The translations under genes were made by a program, and so were the position numbers. The notes under the pieces were generated by a model. The model had not been told where the DNA came from, ran no database searches, and saw nothing but the letters and a program-made list of their open reading frames with translations. From positions 620,001-684,000 of the forward strand of contig CAVVST010000005.1 of the NCBI GenBank assembly GCA_963750995.1: a stretch of 64,000 nt of DNA, written 5' to 3'. The DNA is from CAVVST01 sp963750995. Lineage in GTDB: Bacteria; Acidobacteriota; Vicinamibacteria; Vicinamibacterales; UBA2999. This document shows positions 45,321 to 57,945 of the stretch, one piece after another; position 1 is the first letter of the stretch, and every line of letters begins with the position of its first letter.

Positions 45321-47831
<2,511 letters not shown>

Positions 47832-47978
47832 CCGGCCCGCCTAGGGTTAAAGGGTTGTGACGAGTACCGAGTGGCTTCGTCACTCGTCATTATAGAGCAA
47901 AGCTCTGGCGTCACCAATGATCCCTACCCCCTAAGTGGCTCGTCTGGTTAGGCTTCTGCCGACGGATCGGGCAGTTGC

Positions 47979-49286
47979 CTATGAAACGGCGACCTCCTTC
48001 CGTGTTCGGTGGTGGCGGTGCCATACGAGGATTGCGGCCCCAAAACCGAGCGTCCACGCCAGGTACTCGACGAGATAGCCCACGAACGCCACCGGGAACG
48101 TAAAGAACCCGCCGCCCACGATCGCCACCGCGCGCGCGATTAGCGTCATCAGTGCAATTGCGAGCACTCCCAGCAACACCACCACGTAGTCGCCGCGTGT
48201 CGACCAGCCAAAGCGACCCGCCAGCAGGCTGCCGACGTAATACGCCACACCGGTGAAGCCCACGAGCGCCACGATCATGACGGTCAGGAATGCGAACGGC
48301 AGGAGTACCAACAGCGGGATCCCGATGATCGACACGATCAGGACGACGATCGTGATCAGCAGTATCGGGATGAACAGGACCTGGCCGAGAAAGCCGGCCA
48401 GCCCCGAACGGAAGGGATCGGCGGCCGCGCGCTCGGCGATCCGTTCGATCCAGGTGCGGCCGAACGCGACGACCATCAGCGCGAGCAGCGCGAGGAAGCC
48501 GATGCGCAGCAACGTTCCAGCGAAACTGCCGACGCGTCCGAGCGTGTCGCGGAAGATGGTGTCGCGAACCATCCCCGGGAATCCCGCCTCGCGCCAGCGC
48601 CCGTCTCCGACGCCAACGTTCTCGACGCGTCCCTCGATGACCGATCCCTCGGCACGGTTCAAGCTGCCGCCGACGACCGTGACGTCATCACGCACAACCG
48701 CCTCGGGACCGAGCGTGGCGTTCCCGCCGACCACTGTGAGCTCGCCGTCGACTTCGCCGTTGATGGTGGCATTGCCGGCGATGACGACGACCTCCTCGAC
48801 GGTTTCTCCACGGTTCACGACGACGTCGCTGCCGAAGCGGACGATCTCGTCGCCGCGCCGTCCGGCATTGCGAGGCCGCTCGGGAACGGGCGGCGGCGCC
48901 AGGACCTCTGGTACGGGCGGCGGCGGAACGGACGCACCCGGCTGGGTGGCCTCGCCGGAGAGCTGGCGCTGTTGCGCGGCGTCGAGGTAGGAAATGCGCA
49001 GGACCAGGTCGGCGTCCGCGCCAAGCCGCATGCGCAGCTGATCCCCGGTCGCCGTCATGCCGTCGATCGACACCGCGCCGTTGCGGATCTCGATCACCCG
49101 GATGCCGGCGTCGCGCGACCGTGGGACGAGGCCCACGCCGTCCTGCAGGCTGAGGACGTCGTACCGATCCCGCAGCCGGTTGCGAAGATCGCCGACCGTA
49201 TCCTGTGCCTGGACGATCATTCCCACTGCCCCACAGAGCAGGAACAACACCATCATCGCGGTGCGTCTGATCGACTGACGCGTCAT
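47979..49286 (-). CDS. Exported membrane protein with bactofilin-like beta segment
   Basis: A 435-residue protein. It has a signal peptide (MMVLFLLCGAVGMIVQAQ), a periplasmic region (~30-110) with VIEIRNGAVSIDGMTATGDQLRMRLG, and a Pro-rich linker. A polymer-forming-type beta repeat follows (FGSDVVVNRGETVEEVVVIAGNATINGEVDGELTVVGGNATLGPEAVVRDDVTVVGG). Finally four or more membrane helices (LLALMVVAFGRTW, LFIPILLITIVVLIVSIIGIPLLVLLPFAFL, VVVLLGVLAIALMTLIAR). The beta part resembles bactofilins and DUF8173-like proteins, though here it would face the periplasm. Role unknown, perhaps envelope stress. It overlaps the next gene by 4 bases. Confidence 0.8.
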   Translation of the reverse strand: MTRQSIRRTAMMVLFLLCGAVGMIVQAQDTVGDLRNRLRDRYDVLSLQDGVGLVPRSRDAGIRVIEIRNGAVSIDGMTATGDQLRMRLGADADLVLRISYLDAAQQRQLSGEATQPGASVPPPPVPEVLAPPPVPERPRNAGRRGDEIVRFGSDVVVNRGETVEEVVVIAGNATINGEVDGELTVVGGNATLGPEAVVRDDVTVVGGSLNRAEGSVIEGRVENVGVGDGRWREAGFPGMVRDTIFRDTLGRVGSFAGTLLRIGFLALLALMVVAFGRTWIERIAERAAADPFRSGLAGFLGQVLFIPILLITIVVLIVSIIGIPLLVLLPFAFLTVMIVALVGFTGVAYYVGSLLAGRFGWSTRGDYVVVLLGVLAIALMTLIARAVAIVGGGFFTFPVAFVGYLVEYLAWTLGFGAAILVWHRHHRTRKEVAVS

Positions 49287-49708
49287 TGCTTTTCCTCCTC
49301 GACATCGCGGCCGCGCGTTTCATCGCGAAGCATCTTCTGCAGCCCCACGAGCGCCGCCACTCCCAGCAGTTCCAACCCGATCAGCCACCAGATCACCTGC
49401 GACGAGGCGAACATGGTTGCCACCGCCCCGCCGGCCCGGCCGGCGATCGACCACCAGTCCGCGCCGTCCTGTGCCGCGAGCACCAGCCAGACGATCGCGC
49501 GGGGCACAAGGGTGATGGCAAGCGATACACCCTGGACCAGCAGCCCGCCGATGTACACCACGCCACCGATGGCCAGCCCCAGCCATCCGGCCGCGACGGC
49601 GGTTGCCAGCGCCACCCTGCGGACCCGCCGCGGGATGGTCCGCGCGGCAGCCCCGCCCCTCTCGGCAGCCTCAGCGGCACTCGCGGGACTCGCGTGATTC
49701 ACGGACAT
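49283..49708 (-). CDS. Small membrane protein of unknown function
   Basis: A 141-residue protein: a ~25-residue polar Ala-rich start with basic RTIPRRVRRV, then three hydrophobic stretches (VALATAVAAGWLGLAIGGVVYIGGLLVQGVSLAITLVP, IVWLVLAAQDG, VIWWLIGLELLGVAALVGL) and an acidic tail (RDETRGRDVEEEKQ). Its stop overlaps the start of the bactofilin-like membrane protein gene, so the pair is likely one unit, possibly an envelope stress or anti-sigma type couple. No family recognised. Confidence 0.7.
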   Translation of the reverse strand: MSVNHASPASAAEAAERGGAAARTIPRRVRRVALATAVAAGWLGLAIGGVVYIGGLLVQGVSLAITLVPRAIVWLVLAAQDGADWWSIAGRAGGAVATMFASSQVIWWLIGLELLGVAALVGLQKMLRDETRGRDVEEEKQ

Positions 49709-49762
49709 AGATGAATACGGGACCAGGCGACCGAAGGTTCAGCGCGCACTATACTGCGCGGC

Positions 49763-50680
49763 ATGGCGGACACTGTTGGCTTCATCGGGCTCGGCCTCAT
49801 GGGCCGACCCATGGCAAAAAATCTGTTGAAAGCGGGCTTCCCCCTGGTCGTCCACAGTCGCAGCCAGGGACCGGTTGACGACGTCGTGGCGGCGGGGGCG
49901 GAGCGGGCGACATCTCCCGCCGACGTGGCGAGGCGGGCGACGCGAATCTTCACGATGGTGCCGGATTCACCGGACGTCGAGCGGGTGCTGGAGGGCCCGG
50001 ATGGCGTGTTCAGCGCACTCCAGCGCGGCACCATCATCGTCGACTGCAGCAGCATCGCGCCCGGGGTGGCCCGACGGCTCGCGGAACGGGCGACATCGCT
50101 CGGCGCCGCGATGCTCGACGCGCCGGTCAGCGGCGGCGAGATTGGCGCTGTCAGCGGCACGCTCTCGATCATGGTGGGCGGAGACGCCGGTGCCTTCGCG
50201 ACGATGAAACCGATGTTTGACGCGATGGGCAATCCCGACAAGGTCATCCGGATCGGAGACTCCGGCGCCGGTCAGCTCTGCAAGGTCTGCAACCAGATGG
50301 TGATCGGCGGCGCGCTGGCCGTGGTGAGCGAAGCCTTCGCGCTGGCGCGAAAGGCCGGCGTCGATCCAGCGAAGGTGCGCGAAGCGCTGCTCGGCGGATT
50401 CGCGGCGAGCCGGGTACTCGAGGTGCACGGCGAGCGCATCCTCAACGGCAACTACAAACCTGGATTCCGTGCGGCGCTGTACGGGAAGGACTACCGCATC
50501 GCGGCGTCGACGCTCGCGCAGCACAACGTCCCGGCGCCCGTGAGCGCAGTGATCCAGCAGCTCGTCAGCGCGCTCGTCGCCAGCGGCCGCGGCGACGACG
50601 ACTACTCGGGCCTTGCGACGGTGATCTTCGATCTCGCGGGTCTAGACCATCCGCTCACGAAGAACACGAAGACGGTTTAG
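49763..50680 (+). CDS. NAD-binding beta-hydroxyacid dehydrogenase (GarR/MmsB family)
   Basis: A 305-residue protein: VGFIGLGLMGRPMAKNLLKAGF is the NAD(P) motif, FTMVPDSPDVERVLEGPDGVF, DAPVSGGEIGAVSGTLSIMVGG is the substrate motif, GAGQLCKVCNQMVIGGALAVVSEAF carries the catalytic Lys, and KDYRIAASTLAQHNVPAPVSA follows. It matches 2-hydroxy-3-oxopropionate reductase or 3-hydroxyisobutyrate dehydrogenase. The C-terminal TKNTKTV is encoded by a CACGAAGAACACGAAGACGG repeat. A single gene on the plus strand. Confidence 0.9.
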   Translation: MADTVGFIGLGLMGRPMAKNLLKAGFPLVVHSRSQGPVDDVVAAGAERATSPADVARRATRIFTMVPDSPDVERVLEGPDGVFSALQRGTIIVDCSSIAPGVARRLAERATSLGAAMLDAPVSGGEIGAVSGTLSIMVGGDAGAFATMKPMFDAMGNPDKVIRIGDSGAGQLCKVCNQMVIGGALAVVSEAFALARKAGVDPAKVREALLGGFAASRVLEVHGERILNGNYKPGFRAALYGKDYRIAASTLAQHNVPAPVSAVIQQLVSALVASGRGDDDYSGLATVIFDLAGLDHPLTKNTKTV

Positions 50681-50816
50681 CCACAAAGGCACAAAACAGG
50701 CGCGGCTTTCACCAAGGCACAACGGCTGTCGCCGAGATCGGTTGGTCGGCCTGCCATCGACCGGTCCCTTCGTGTCTTCGTGCAGGTACGGTTTTTCGTG
50801 TCTTCGTGGTTAAAAC
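50656..50816. repeat. Intergenic word hairpin (CACGAAGA words)
   Basis: CACGAAGAACACGAAGACGG at 50656-50675 is complementary to TTCGTGTCTTCGTG at 50769-50782 and to TTTCGTGTCTTCGTGG near 50795. Between them are CCACAAAGGCACAAAACAGG words. It lies between two convergent genes, and its left arm encodes the C-terminus of the dehydrogenase. Confidence 0.65.
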
Positions 50817-50837
50817 GTTCTTAGTGCGCTTGGTGGT

Positions 50838-51511
<674 letters not shown>

Positions 51512-51512
<1 letters not shown>

Positions 51513-52731
51513 CACTCGAACCGAAGCGCCTGCACCGGATCGAGCCGCGACGCCTGCCGCGAGGGATAGATGGTCGCCAGGAAGCAAATGACAACCGCCG
51601 AGACGATCACGATCGCGATGTCGAGCGGCTGGACGACGAACGGGACGTAGGCAACCTGGTAGACGTCCATCGGGATCCGGATCAGCCGGTAGCGATCGAA
51701 CACCCAGCACAACGCCAGGCCGAGCGACGCGCCCACCGCCGTACCGGTCAGGCCGATGATGAGCCCCTGCAGCATGAAGATCACCATCACCCGCCGCGAC
51801 GACGTCCCCATCGTCTTCAGGATGGCGATGTCGCGGCTCTTCTCCATTACGAGCAGGATGAGCGATGCGACGATTTGCAGGGCCGCGACCATCACGATGA
51901 GGCCGATGGCGATCGAAATTGCCATCTTCTCGAGCCAGAGCGCCGAAAAGAGCGTCTGGTTCATGTCGGCCCAGTCCTGGCTCACATAGTCTGAACCGAG
52001 CTCCTCAACCAGCCGGTCGGCGATCGCCGGCGCGTTGGTGATGTCGGCAACCCGAAGCTCGATGAGGTCGGGGTTTGTCTTGCCCAGCAGGCGTTCGGCA
52101 AAATCGAGCGACACGAAACCAAAGGCCGCATCGAACTCGTACAACCCCAGGGCATAGATCCCGACCACGCGCACGCGTCGCGTCCGGGGGATCATGCCCA
52201 TGGGCGACAGTGTGCCCTGCGGCGTCAGCAGCGTCGCGGTCTCCCCCACCGACAGACCGAGCTGCTCTGCGAGGTTACGCCCGATCAGGATCCCCGGCGG
52301 AGCGTCTTCTGTCACCGGGGTCAGCGCGCTGATGGACCCGCTCTGCATTGAGCGGCGGACATCCGTCACGTTGCCTTCAAGCGTGGGGTCCACGCCTTTC
52401 AGGCTGATAAAGGCGTCGGCACGATCGGTCGAGATCAGCGCCTTACCCATCACCGCGGGTCCGGCGCCGACCACCCCGTCGATGGCCTGCAGGCGGGCGA
52501 CTTCCGCGCGGTAGTCCGTGATGCCTCCGGTCTTCCACACGTAGACGTGCGCAGTCGACCCCAGAATCCGGTCGCGCAGTTCGCCCTGCAACCCCGTCAT
52601 CAGCGCCAGCGCGATAACGAGCGCCATCACGCCGACCGCCACACCGATGGTCGATATGAGTGAAATGAGGGAGATGAACGCCTGCTTACGGCGCGCCAGG
52701 AGATAGCGAAGCGCGACGAACAGCTCGAATC

Positions 52732-52735
<4 letters not shown>
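51512..52735 (-). CDS. Lipoprotein-release ABC transporter permease (LolC/E)
   Basis: A 407-residue permease: FELFVALRYLLARRKQAFISLISLISTIGVAVGVMALVIALALMTGLQGELRDRILGSTAHVYV is the LolC/E start, the periplasmic domain spans ~60-270, and three helices follow (VMVAALQIVASLILLVMEKSRDIAILKTMG, MLQGLIIGLTGTAVGASLGLALCWV, IVIVSAVVICFLATIYPSRQASRLDPVQALRFE). With LolD it would form a LolCDE complex in which one permease type serves both roles. It overlaps lysS by 4 bases. Confidence 0.92.
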
Positions 52736-54230
<1,495 letters not shown>

Positions 54231-54234
<4 letters not shown>

Positions 54235-54698
54235 TCGCGTTCGAAGCGGCGCCGGATTGCGTCGAGAATGCCGTTGATGAACCGCACCGAATCGTCGTTG
54301 CTGAAGGTGCGGGCCAGTTCCAGTGCTTCGTTGATGACCACCCGGGCGGGTGTATCAGGTTCGTGAAGGAACTCATACACGGCGAGGCGGAGGATCAAAC
54401 GGTCCATTACGTTCATGCGCTCAATACGCCAGTGCTCGGCTGATTCGGCAATCACCGGGTCGACGTTGCTGACCGTGTCGACCACGCCGGCGGCCAGTTT
54501 CTGTGCAAAGGCGCGATGGTCGTCCGAGAGCGACGTGGCCTGGGAGTCGTCGTGCATCCAGAACGTCGACAGCACCTCCTCGAGCGAGGAACGCCCCACC
54601 TCCCATTGATAGAGCATCTGGACGGCGGCTTCGCGCGCGCGGTGGCGCGGTTCCCTGCCAGCCCGCGGCGCCGCCCGCCGCTCGGTTCTGGTTGTCAC
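54231..54698 (-). CDS. nusB: Transcription antitermination factor NusB
   Basis: A 155-residue protein: an Arg-rich tail, then REAAVQMLYQWEVG, VDPVIAESAEHWRIERMNVMDRLILRLAVYEFLHEPDTPARVVINEALELARTFSNDDSVRFINGILDAIRR, the classic NusB all-helical pattern. With NusE it binds boxA RNA during rRNA transcription. The GTG at 54698 overlaps the ribH stop (GTGA), and the ribH-nusB pair is conserved. Confidence 0.95.
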
Positions 54699-55174
54699 TC
54701 GCCAATCCCCTCGTGAAGCTGGCGAAACAGCGTTGCCATCTCGACCGCGGCCAGCGCCGCTTCCCGCCCCTTGTTCTCCGGACCATCCGCGGCCCGTGCG
54801 GCCGCCTGCTCCTCCGTCAACGTCGTCAGCACACCGAGTGCAATAGGGACGCCGGTGGCTGAGGCGGCGTCCGCCAGTGCCTGGCAAACGGTTCCGGCGA
54901 TGTACTCGAAGTGCATCGTCTCACCCTTGATCACGCAGCCGATGCAGATCACGGCGTCGAACTGGCCCGTCTCCGCAGCGCGGAGGGCCGTCACGGGAAT
55001 CTCGAACGCGCCGGGGACCCGCATGACGGTGATGTCGTCCTCTGCCACCGATGCGTCTGCCAGTGCCTGGCGGGCGCCCTTGAGGAGGCCTTCGGTGACC
55101 TCCTCGTTAAACCTTGAGACGACAACGGCAAAGCGGCAGCCTGATGCCGACGAGGACCCGCGCAGTTCGTTCAT
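54695..55174 (-). CDS. ribH: 6,7-dimethyl-8-ribityllumazine synthase
   Basis: A 159-residue lumazine synthase: FAVVVSRFNEEVTEGLLKGARQAL, VMRVPGAFEIPVTALRAAETGQFDAVICIGCVIKGETMHFEYIAGTVCQAL, PIALGVLTTLTEEQAAARAADGPENKGREAALAAVEMA. All substrate-binding segments and the catalytic His in the TMHFEYI segment are present. It makes the riboflavin precursor, needed for the many flavoproteins in this window. Confidence 0.97.
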   Translation of the reverse strand: MNELRGSSSASGCRFAVVVSRFNEEVTEGLLKGARQALADASVAEDDITVMRVPGAFEIPVTALRAAETGQFDAVICIGCVIKGETMHFEYIAGTVCQALADAASATGVPIALGVLTTLTEEQAAARAADGPENKGREAALAAVEMATLFRQLHEGIGE

Positions 55175-55953
55175 CGGCCCTTGAAGTCCGGCTTGCGCTT
55201 TTCGAGAAAGGCCCGGGTGCCCTCGCGCATGTCGTCGGTCGAAGCGGAGAGCCCGAACAACGTGGCCTCCAGGAATTGTGCCTTGTCGAACGACACCTCG
55301 AGACCCCTGTTGACCGCTTCGATGATGAATTGCACGGCGATCGGCGCTTTGAGGGCGAGCTCAGCGGCGAGGGACCTCGCGCTTGACAGGAGGCTGGCTG
55401 CCGGCACGACGCGATTGACCAGGCCAATCTGCAGCGCTTCGTCGGCGGTGAGGTGGCGCCCGCTCAGAAGCAGCTCGAGCGCGACGCCCTTGCCCACGAG
55501 CCGCGCGAGACGTTGGGTCCCGCCGTAACCGGGGATGATTCCCAAATTGATTTCCGGCTGGCCAATCCGGGCCGTGTCGGCGGCGATCCGCAGCGTGCAG
55601 GCCATCGCCAGTTCGCATCCACCGCCGAGCGCGTAGCCGTTGATCGCCGCGATCACCGGCTTGCCAAGGTTCTCGATCAGATCGAACACATGCTGGCCGC
55701 GAAGCGCATGTTCCTTGAACTGCACCGGGCTCTGGACGGCGATTTCGTTGATATCTGCGCCTGCTACGAAGGACTTTTCGCCCGAACCGGTGATGATGAT
55801 CGCGCGCACGCCGGGGTCGTGCTTGAGCGACAGCGCAGCCCGGCGCAGATCGTCGAGGGTTGCGGAATTGAGGGCATTGAGAACCGGCGGGCGGTTGACG
55901 GTGACGACGGCGACCGCGCCATCGCGCTCGAGCAGAAGATTGTCAAAGTCCAT
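55171..55953 (-). CDS. Enoyl-CoA hydratase/isomerase
   Basis: A 260-residue crotonase: VAVVTVNRPPVLNALNSATLDDLRRA, the oxyanion loop in GSGEKSFVAGADINEIAVQSP and INGYALGGGCELAMACTLRIAADTARIGQPEINLGIIPGYGGTQRLARLVG with both catalytic Glu positions (E of GGCELAM and PEINLG). It should hydrate 2-enoyl-CoA in beta-oxidation, feeding electrons to the ETF system upstream. It overlaps ribH by 4 bases. Confidence 0.93.
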   Translation of the reverse strand: MDFDNLLLERDGAVAVVTVNRPPVLNALNSATLDDLRRAALSLKHDPGVRAIIITGSGEKSFVAGADINEIAVQSPVQFKEHALRGQHVFDLIENLGKPVIAAINGYALGGGCELAMACTLRIAADTARIGQPEINLGIIPGYGGTQRLARLVGKGVALELLLSGRHLTADEALQIGLVNRVVPAASLLSSARSLAAELALKAPIAVQFIIEAVNRGLEVSFDKAQFLEATLFGLSASTDDMREGTRAFLEKRKPDFKGR

Positions 55954-55978
55954 CGGGGGACGACCGGGCGATTATATC

Positions 55979-56064
55979 AAGGCACCAGTCACAAAGCTCA
56001 AGTCACGAGGCACAACGCCACTAGACATTGTGACTTGAGCCTTGTGATTTGAGCCTCGTGCCTT
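55979..56064. repeat. Intergenic word hairpin (CAAGTCAC/GTGACTTG words)
   Basis: GCTCAAGTCAC at 55996-56006 pairs perfectly with GTGACTTGAGC at 56030-56040. Flanking words CAAGGCACCAGTCACAAAG and TTTGAGCCTCGTGCCTTG also pair. The right arm encodes the last ~14 residues and stop of the VanZ protein. Confidence 0.7.
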
Positions 56065-56437
56065 GCGACAAGAAACCCCACACAGCACAGGCGGTCGTCC
56101 CGGCCAGCGCGCCAGCGGCGTCGGCCATCAGATCGTAGACGTCACCGGTTCGTCCGGGAACGAACAACTGATGCACCTCGTCGGTAGCCCCGTACGTGAT
56201 CGTGATGGCGACCGCGGCGGCCGCGACGCCAAGGCTGATACGACGCGGCAGTCCGCCCGCGAGCGCGCGGACCACGAGCACGGCGAGCCCGAGGTACGCC
56301 AGCCAGTGAAGCGGCTTGTCGGTATTCGAGGGCACCGGCGGGTTCGTCAACGACGATGCGTAGAAGATCGCCGCCATGTAGACCACGACGGGTACCCAAA
56401 AAACGTAATGGGGTCGGGAGTCATTTTTCGAGGACAT
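56021..56437 (-). CDS. VanZ-family membrane protein
   Basis: A ~138-residue protein with four membrane helices and the VanZ pattern: YMAAIFYASSLTNPPV, DKPLHWLAYLGLAVLVVRAL, ITITYGATDEVHQLFVPGRTGDVYDLMADAAGALAGTTAC. VanZ-like proteins can lower teicoplanin sensitivity, but most have no known role. Both ends come from repeats: MSSKNDSRPHY is encoded by the perfect inverted repeat at 56405-56480, and GTRLKSQGSSHNV by the word hairpin. The core fits the family, so the original ends may have been overwritten. Confidence 0.82.
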   Translation of the reverse strand: MSSKNDSRPHYVFWVPVVVYMAAIFYASSLTNPPVPSNTDKPLHWLAYLGLAVLVVRALAGGLPRRISLGVAAAAVAITITYGATDEVHQLFVPGRTGDVYDLMADAAGALAGTTACAVWGFLSQGTRLKSQGSSHNV

Positions 56438-56480
56438 CACTTCACACGTGTCCTCGAAAAATGACTCCCGACCCCATTAC
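56405..56480. repeat. Perfect 32-base inverted repeat around the vanZ start
   Basis: Positions 56405-56436 and 56449-56480 are perfect reverse complements (arms begin GTAATGGGGTCGGGAGTCAT), separated by a 12-base loop. It lies exactly between the stop of the 56-residue membrane protein (56481) and the vanZ start (56437). It resembles REP-type elements that carry GGGGTCGGGAGTC, but no transposase is adjacent. Confidence 0.9.
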
Positions 56481-56651
56481 CTAAAACGGAAGCGGGTAGA
56501 GGAGCCAGCCGACCAGGACGCCGCCACCGACGAGACCGGCGAACATCCGGAGGCCGAGTCGAAGCTGCTCCTTCGGTTCGTCGCGCATCAGCACCGAAAA
56601 GACCACCGAGACGAACAGTGCGAAGACGACCATCGCCGCGAGGTGGCTCAT
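56481..56651 (-). CDS. 56-residue membrane protein
   Basis: MSHLAAMVVFALFVSVVFSV, a polar LMRDEPKEQLRLGLR loop, then MFAGLVGGGVLVGWLLYPLPF: two membrane helices. The ATG at 56651 overlaps the stop of the DUF6677 gene by 4 bases (ATGA), and the TAG at 56481 abuts the 32-base inverted repeat. The tight overlap and clean hydrophobic pattern argue for a real gene. Family unknown. Confidence 0.7.
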   Translation of the reverse strand: MSHLAAMVVFALFVSVVFSVLMRDEPKEQLRLGLRMFAGLVGGGVLVGWLLYPLPF

Positions 56652-57022
56652 TTCCGGCCCTCCGCCACGTCGAACGCGTCGAGCACGACCAGCATGTTGA
56701 GCAGACCGGCGACGATCAGGAACGCATTGCCGTACTCGAACGACTCCGCGATGACACGGCCGGCGCCCAAACCGGCGATTTTCGCGACGAAGTACGGCAC
56801 GCCCATGCCGATGTCCGCGAACGCCGCCAGCGCCACCAGCGGTTGCGCGAGTTCGAACGGGAACAACCGGCCTTCAAGCCAGAGCCCGGTCGCGAACATC
56901 AGCGGAAGCGCGATGAGAAAAATCAGGCCCTTCTGCGCTCGGCCCAGCCACAAGTGCCCGGCGCCTGGAACTGCCCACGCCGCCGCGCAAATCAAATATC
57001 GGTTGGTCGTCGAACGCGTCAT
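56648..57022 (-). CDS. DUF6677 membrane protein
   Basis: A 124-residue membrane protein: YLICAAAWAVPGAGHLWLGRAQKGLIFLIALPLMFATGLWLEGRLF, then PLVALAAFADIGMGVPYFVAKIAGLGAG and YGNAFLIVAGLLNMLVVLDAFDVAEGRK. The PGAGHLWLGR.KGL segment is like TM2-domain and DUF6677 proteins. Role unknown. It is divergent from the HTTM gene, with only 17 bases between start codons. Confidence 0.82.
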   Translation of the reverse strand: MTRSTTNRYLICAAAWAVPGAGHLWLGRAQKGLIFLIALPLMFATGLWLEGRLFPFELAQPLVALAAFADIGMGVPYFVAKIAGLGAGRVIAESFEYGNAFLIVAGLLNMLVVLDAFDVAEGRK

Positions 57023-57039
57023 GGCCTCCTATTATCGTT

Positions 57040-57945
57040 ATGATCACCGCTGTGTCGAGGTGGTTGACCCTGATCCGGCGCTTCCGCTTCCCGCTCCTCG
57101 CGGCCGCCGGGCTGCTGGCGGCGCTCGCGATCCTCAATCTCCGCGTCGCCGCGCCGCTCCCCGGCGAGGCACCGTTGATCAGGGTCAGGTGGGCAGCGTC
57201 GGTCGATGAAACGCAACGACTGTCACGAGAGTCAGCGCTTCGACTTCGGCGCGGGTCCCTCCACGCCGACCGCACCTGGAACTACGATTTGCTCGACGCC
57301 TCGACGGCGAATATCCGCGCGCTGGTCGCCGATCCGGCTGTCGAGGATACGGACGGCATCGATCGACAGCAGTTTCGGATTGCGCTTCCCGAGGTCACCA
57401 TCGCCCAACGGTTGACCACTGAATTCCCTGTGCTCGAGCGAATCGCAGGACCTGGTCTTGAAAAGTGGCTGTCGTGGCAGAACGCGTCGGCCGCGGTGCT
57501 CGTGCTTGCGTGGTTGCTGGCGGTCTCGCATCCAGCCGTCAAGGCCGTCATCGTCCGCGGGATTCCCCCGTTGTCGCCGGCAGGCCTCGGCCTGTTTCGC
57601 ATAGCCCTTGGCCTTGTGCTCCTGGCGAGCGTTCCCGGGGTATTCGAGTTGCCAGCCGCGCCACTTCCCCTCGAACTGCATCGCGATGCCGGCGTGTTCG
57701 CCGACTGGGCCTGGGTGCACTGGCTTGCCCTTCATCCCGACATCAACGCTGCCGTGTTGGCGCTCGCACTCGTGGCGCTCGCGCTGTTCGCTGCCGGCAT
57801 TTATCCCCGCATCACCTACGTCGTCGCGATGCTGGCGCTTACCGTACGCGCGCTCGTTATCCTGCAGTACCGGTCCGCCCACGATATCGGCTTGCCGCTC
57901 GTCGCGCTCCTGGGACTCGTGCTCGTCCCGTGGGACGCGCCATGA
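57040..57945 (+). CDS. HTTM-like membrane protein, N-terminal half
   Basis: A 301-residue protein: one membrane helix (FPLLAAAGLLAALAILNL), an exposed region of ~90 residues (ADRTWNYDLLDASTANIRALVADPAVEDTDGIDRQQFRIALPE), then four or five helices (ASAAVLVLAWLLAV, GLGLFRIALGLVLLASVPG, VLALALVALALFAAGIYPRITYVVAMLALTVRALVIL, LVALLGLVLVPW). This looks like the first half of an HTTM domain, the membrane domain of vitamin-K-dependent gamma-carboxylases. The stop overlaps the next gene's start (ATGA), and a homologous HTTM protein would continue straight into it, so this may be one gene with a one-base error. Confidence 0.75.
   Translation: MITAVSRWLTLIRRFRFPLLAAAGLLAALAILNLRVAAPLPGEAPLIRVRWAASVDETQRLSRESALRLRRGSLHADRTWNYDLLDASTANIRALVADPAVEDTDGIDRQQFRIALPEVTIAQRLTTEFPVLERIAGPGLEKWLSWQNASAAVLVLAWLLAVSHPAVKAVIVRGIPPLSPAGLGLFRIALGLVLLASVPGVFELPAAPLPLELHRDAGVFADWAWVHWLALHPDINAAVLALALVALALFAAGIYPRITYVVAMLALTVRALVILQYRSAHDIGLPLVALLGLVLVPWDAP

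Noticed and set aside
47832..47978. Possible RNA gene between clpC and the bactofilin-like gene
   Set aside because: Only a weak GACGAGT/ACTCGTC stem is present; no tRNA-like or known RNA fold could be drawn, so it is more likely a promoter and leader region.
56448..57209. A 253-codon plus-strand frame beginning MSSKNDSRPHY
   Set aside because: It starts in the other arm of the inverted repeat and is antisense to the small membrane gene and DUF6677; no domain is visible.
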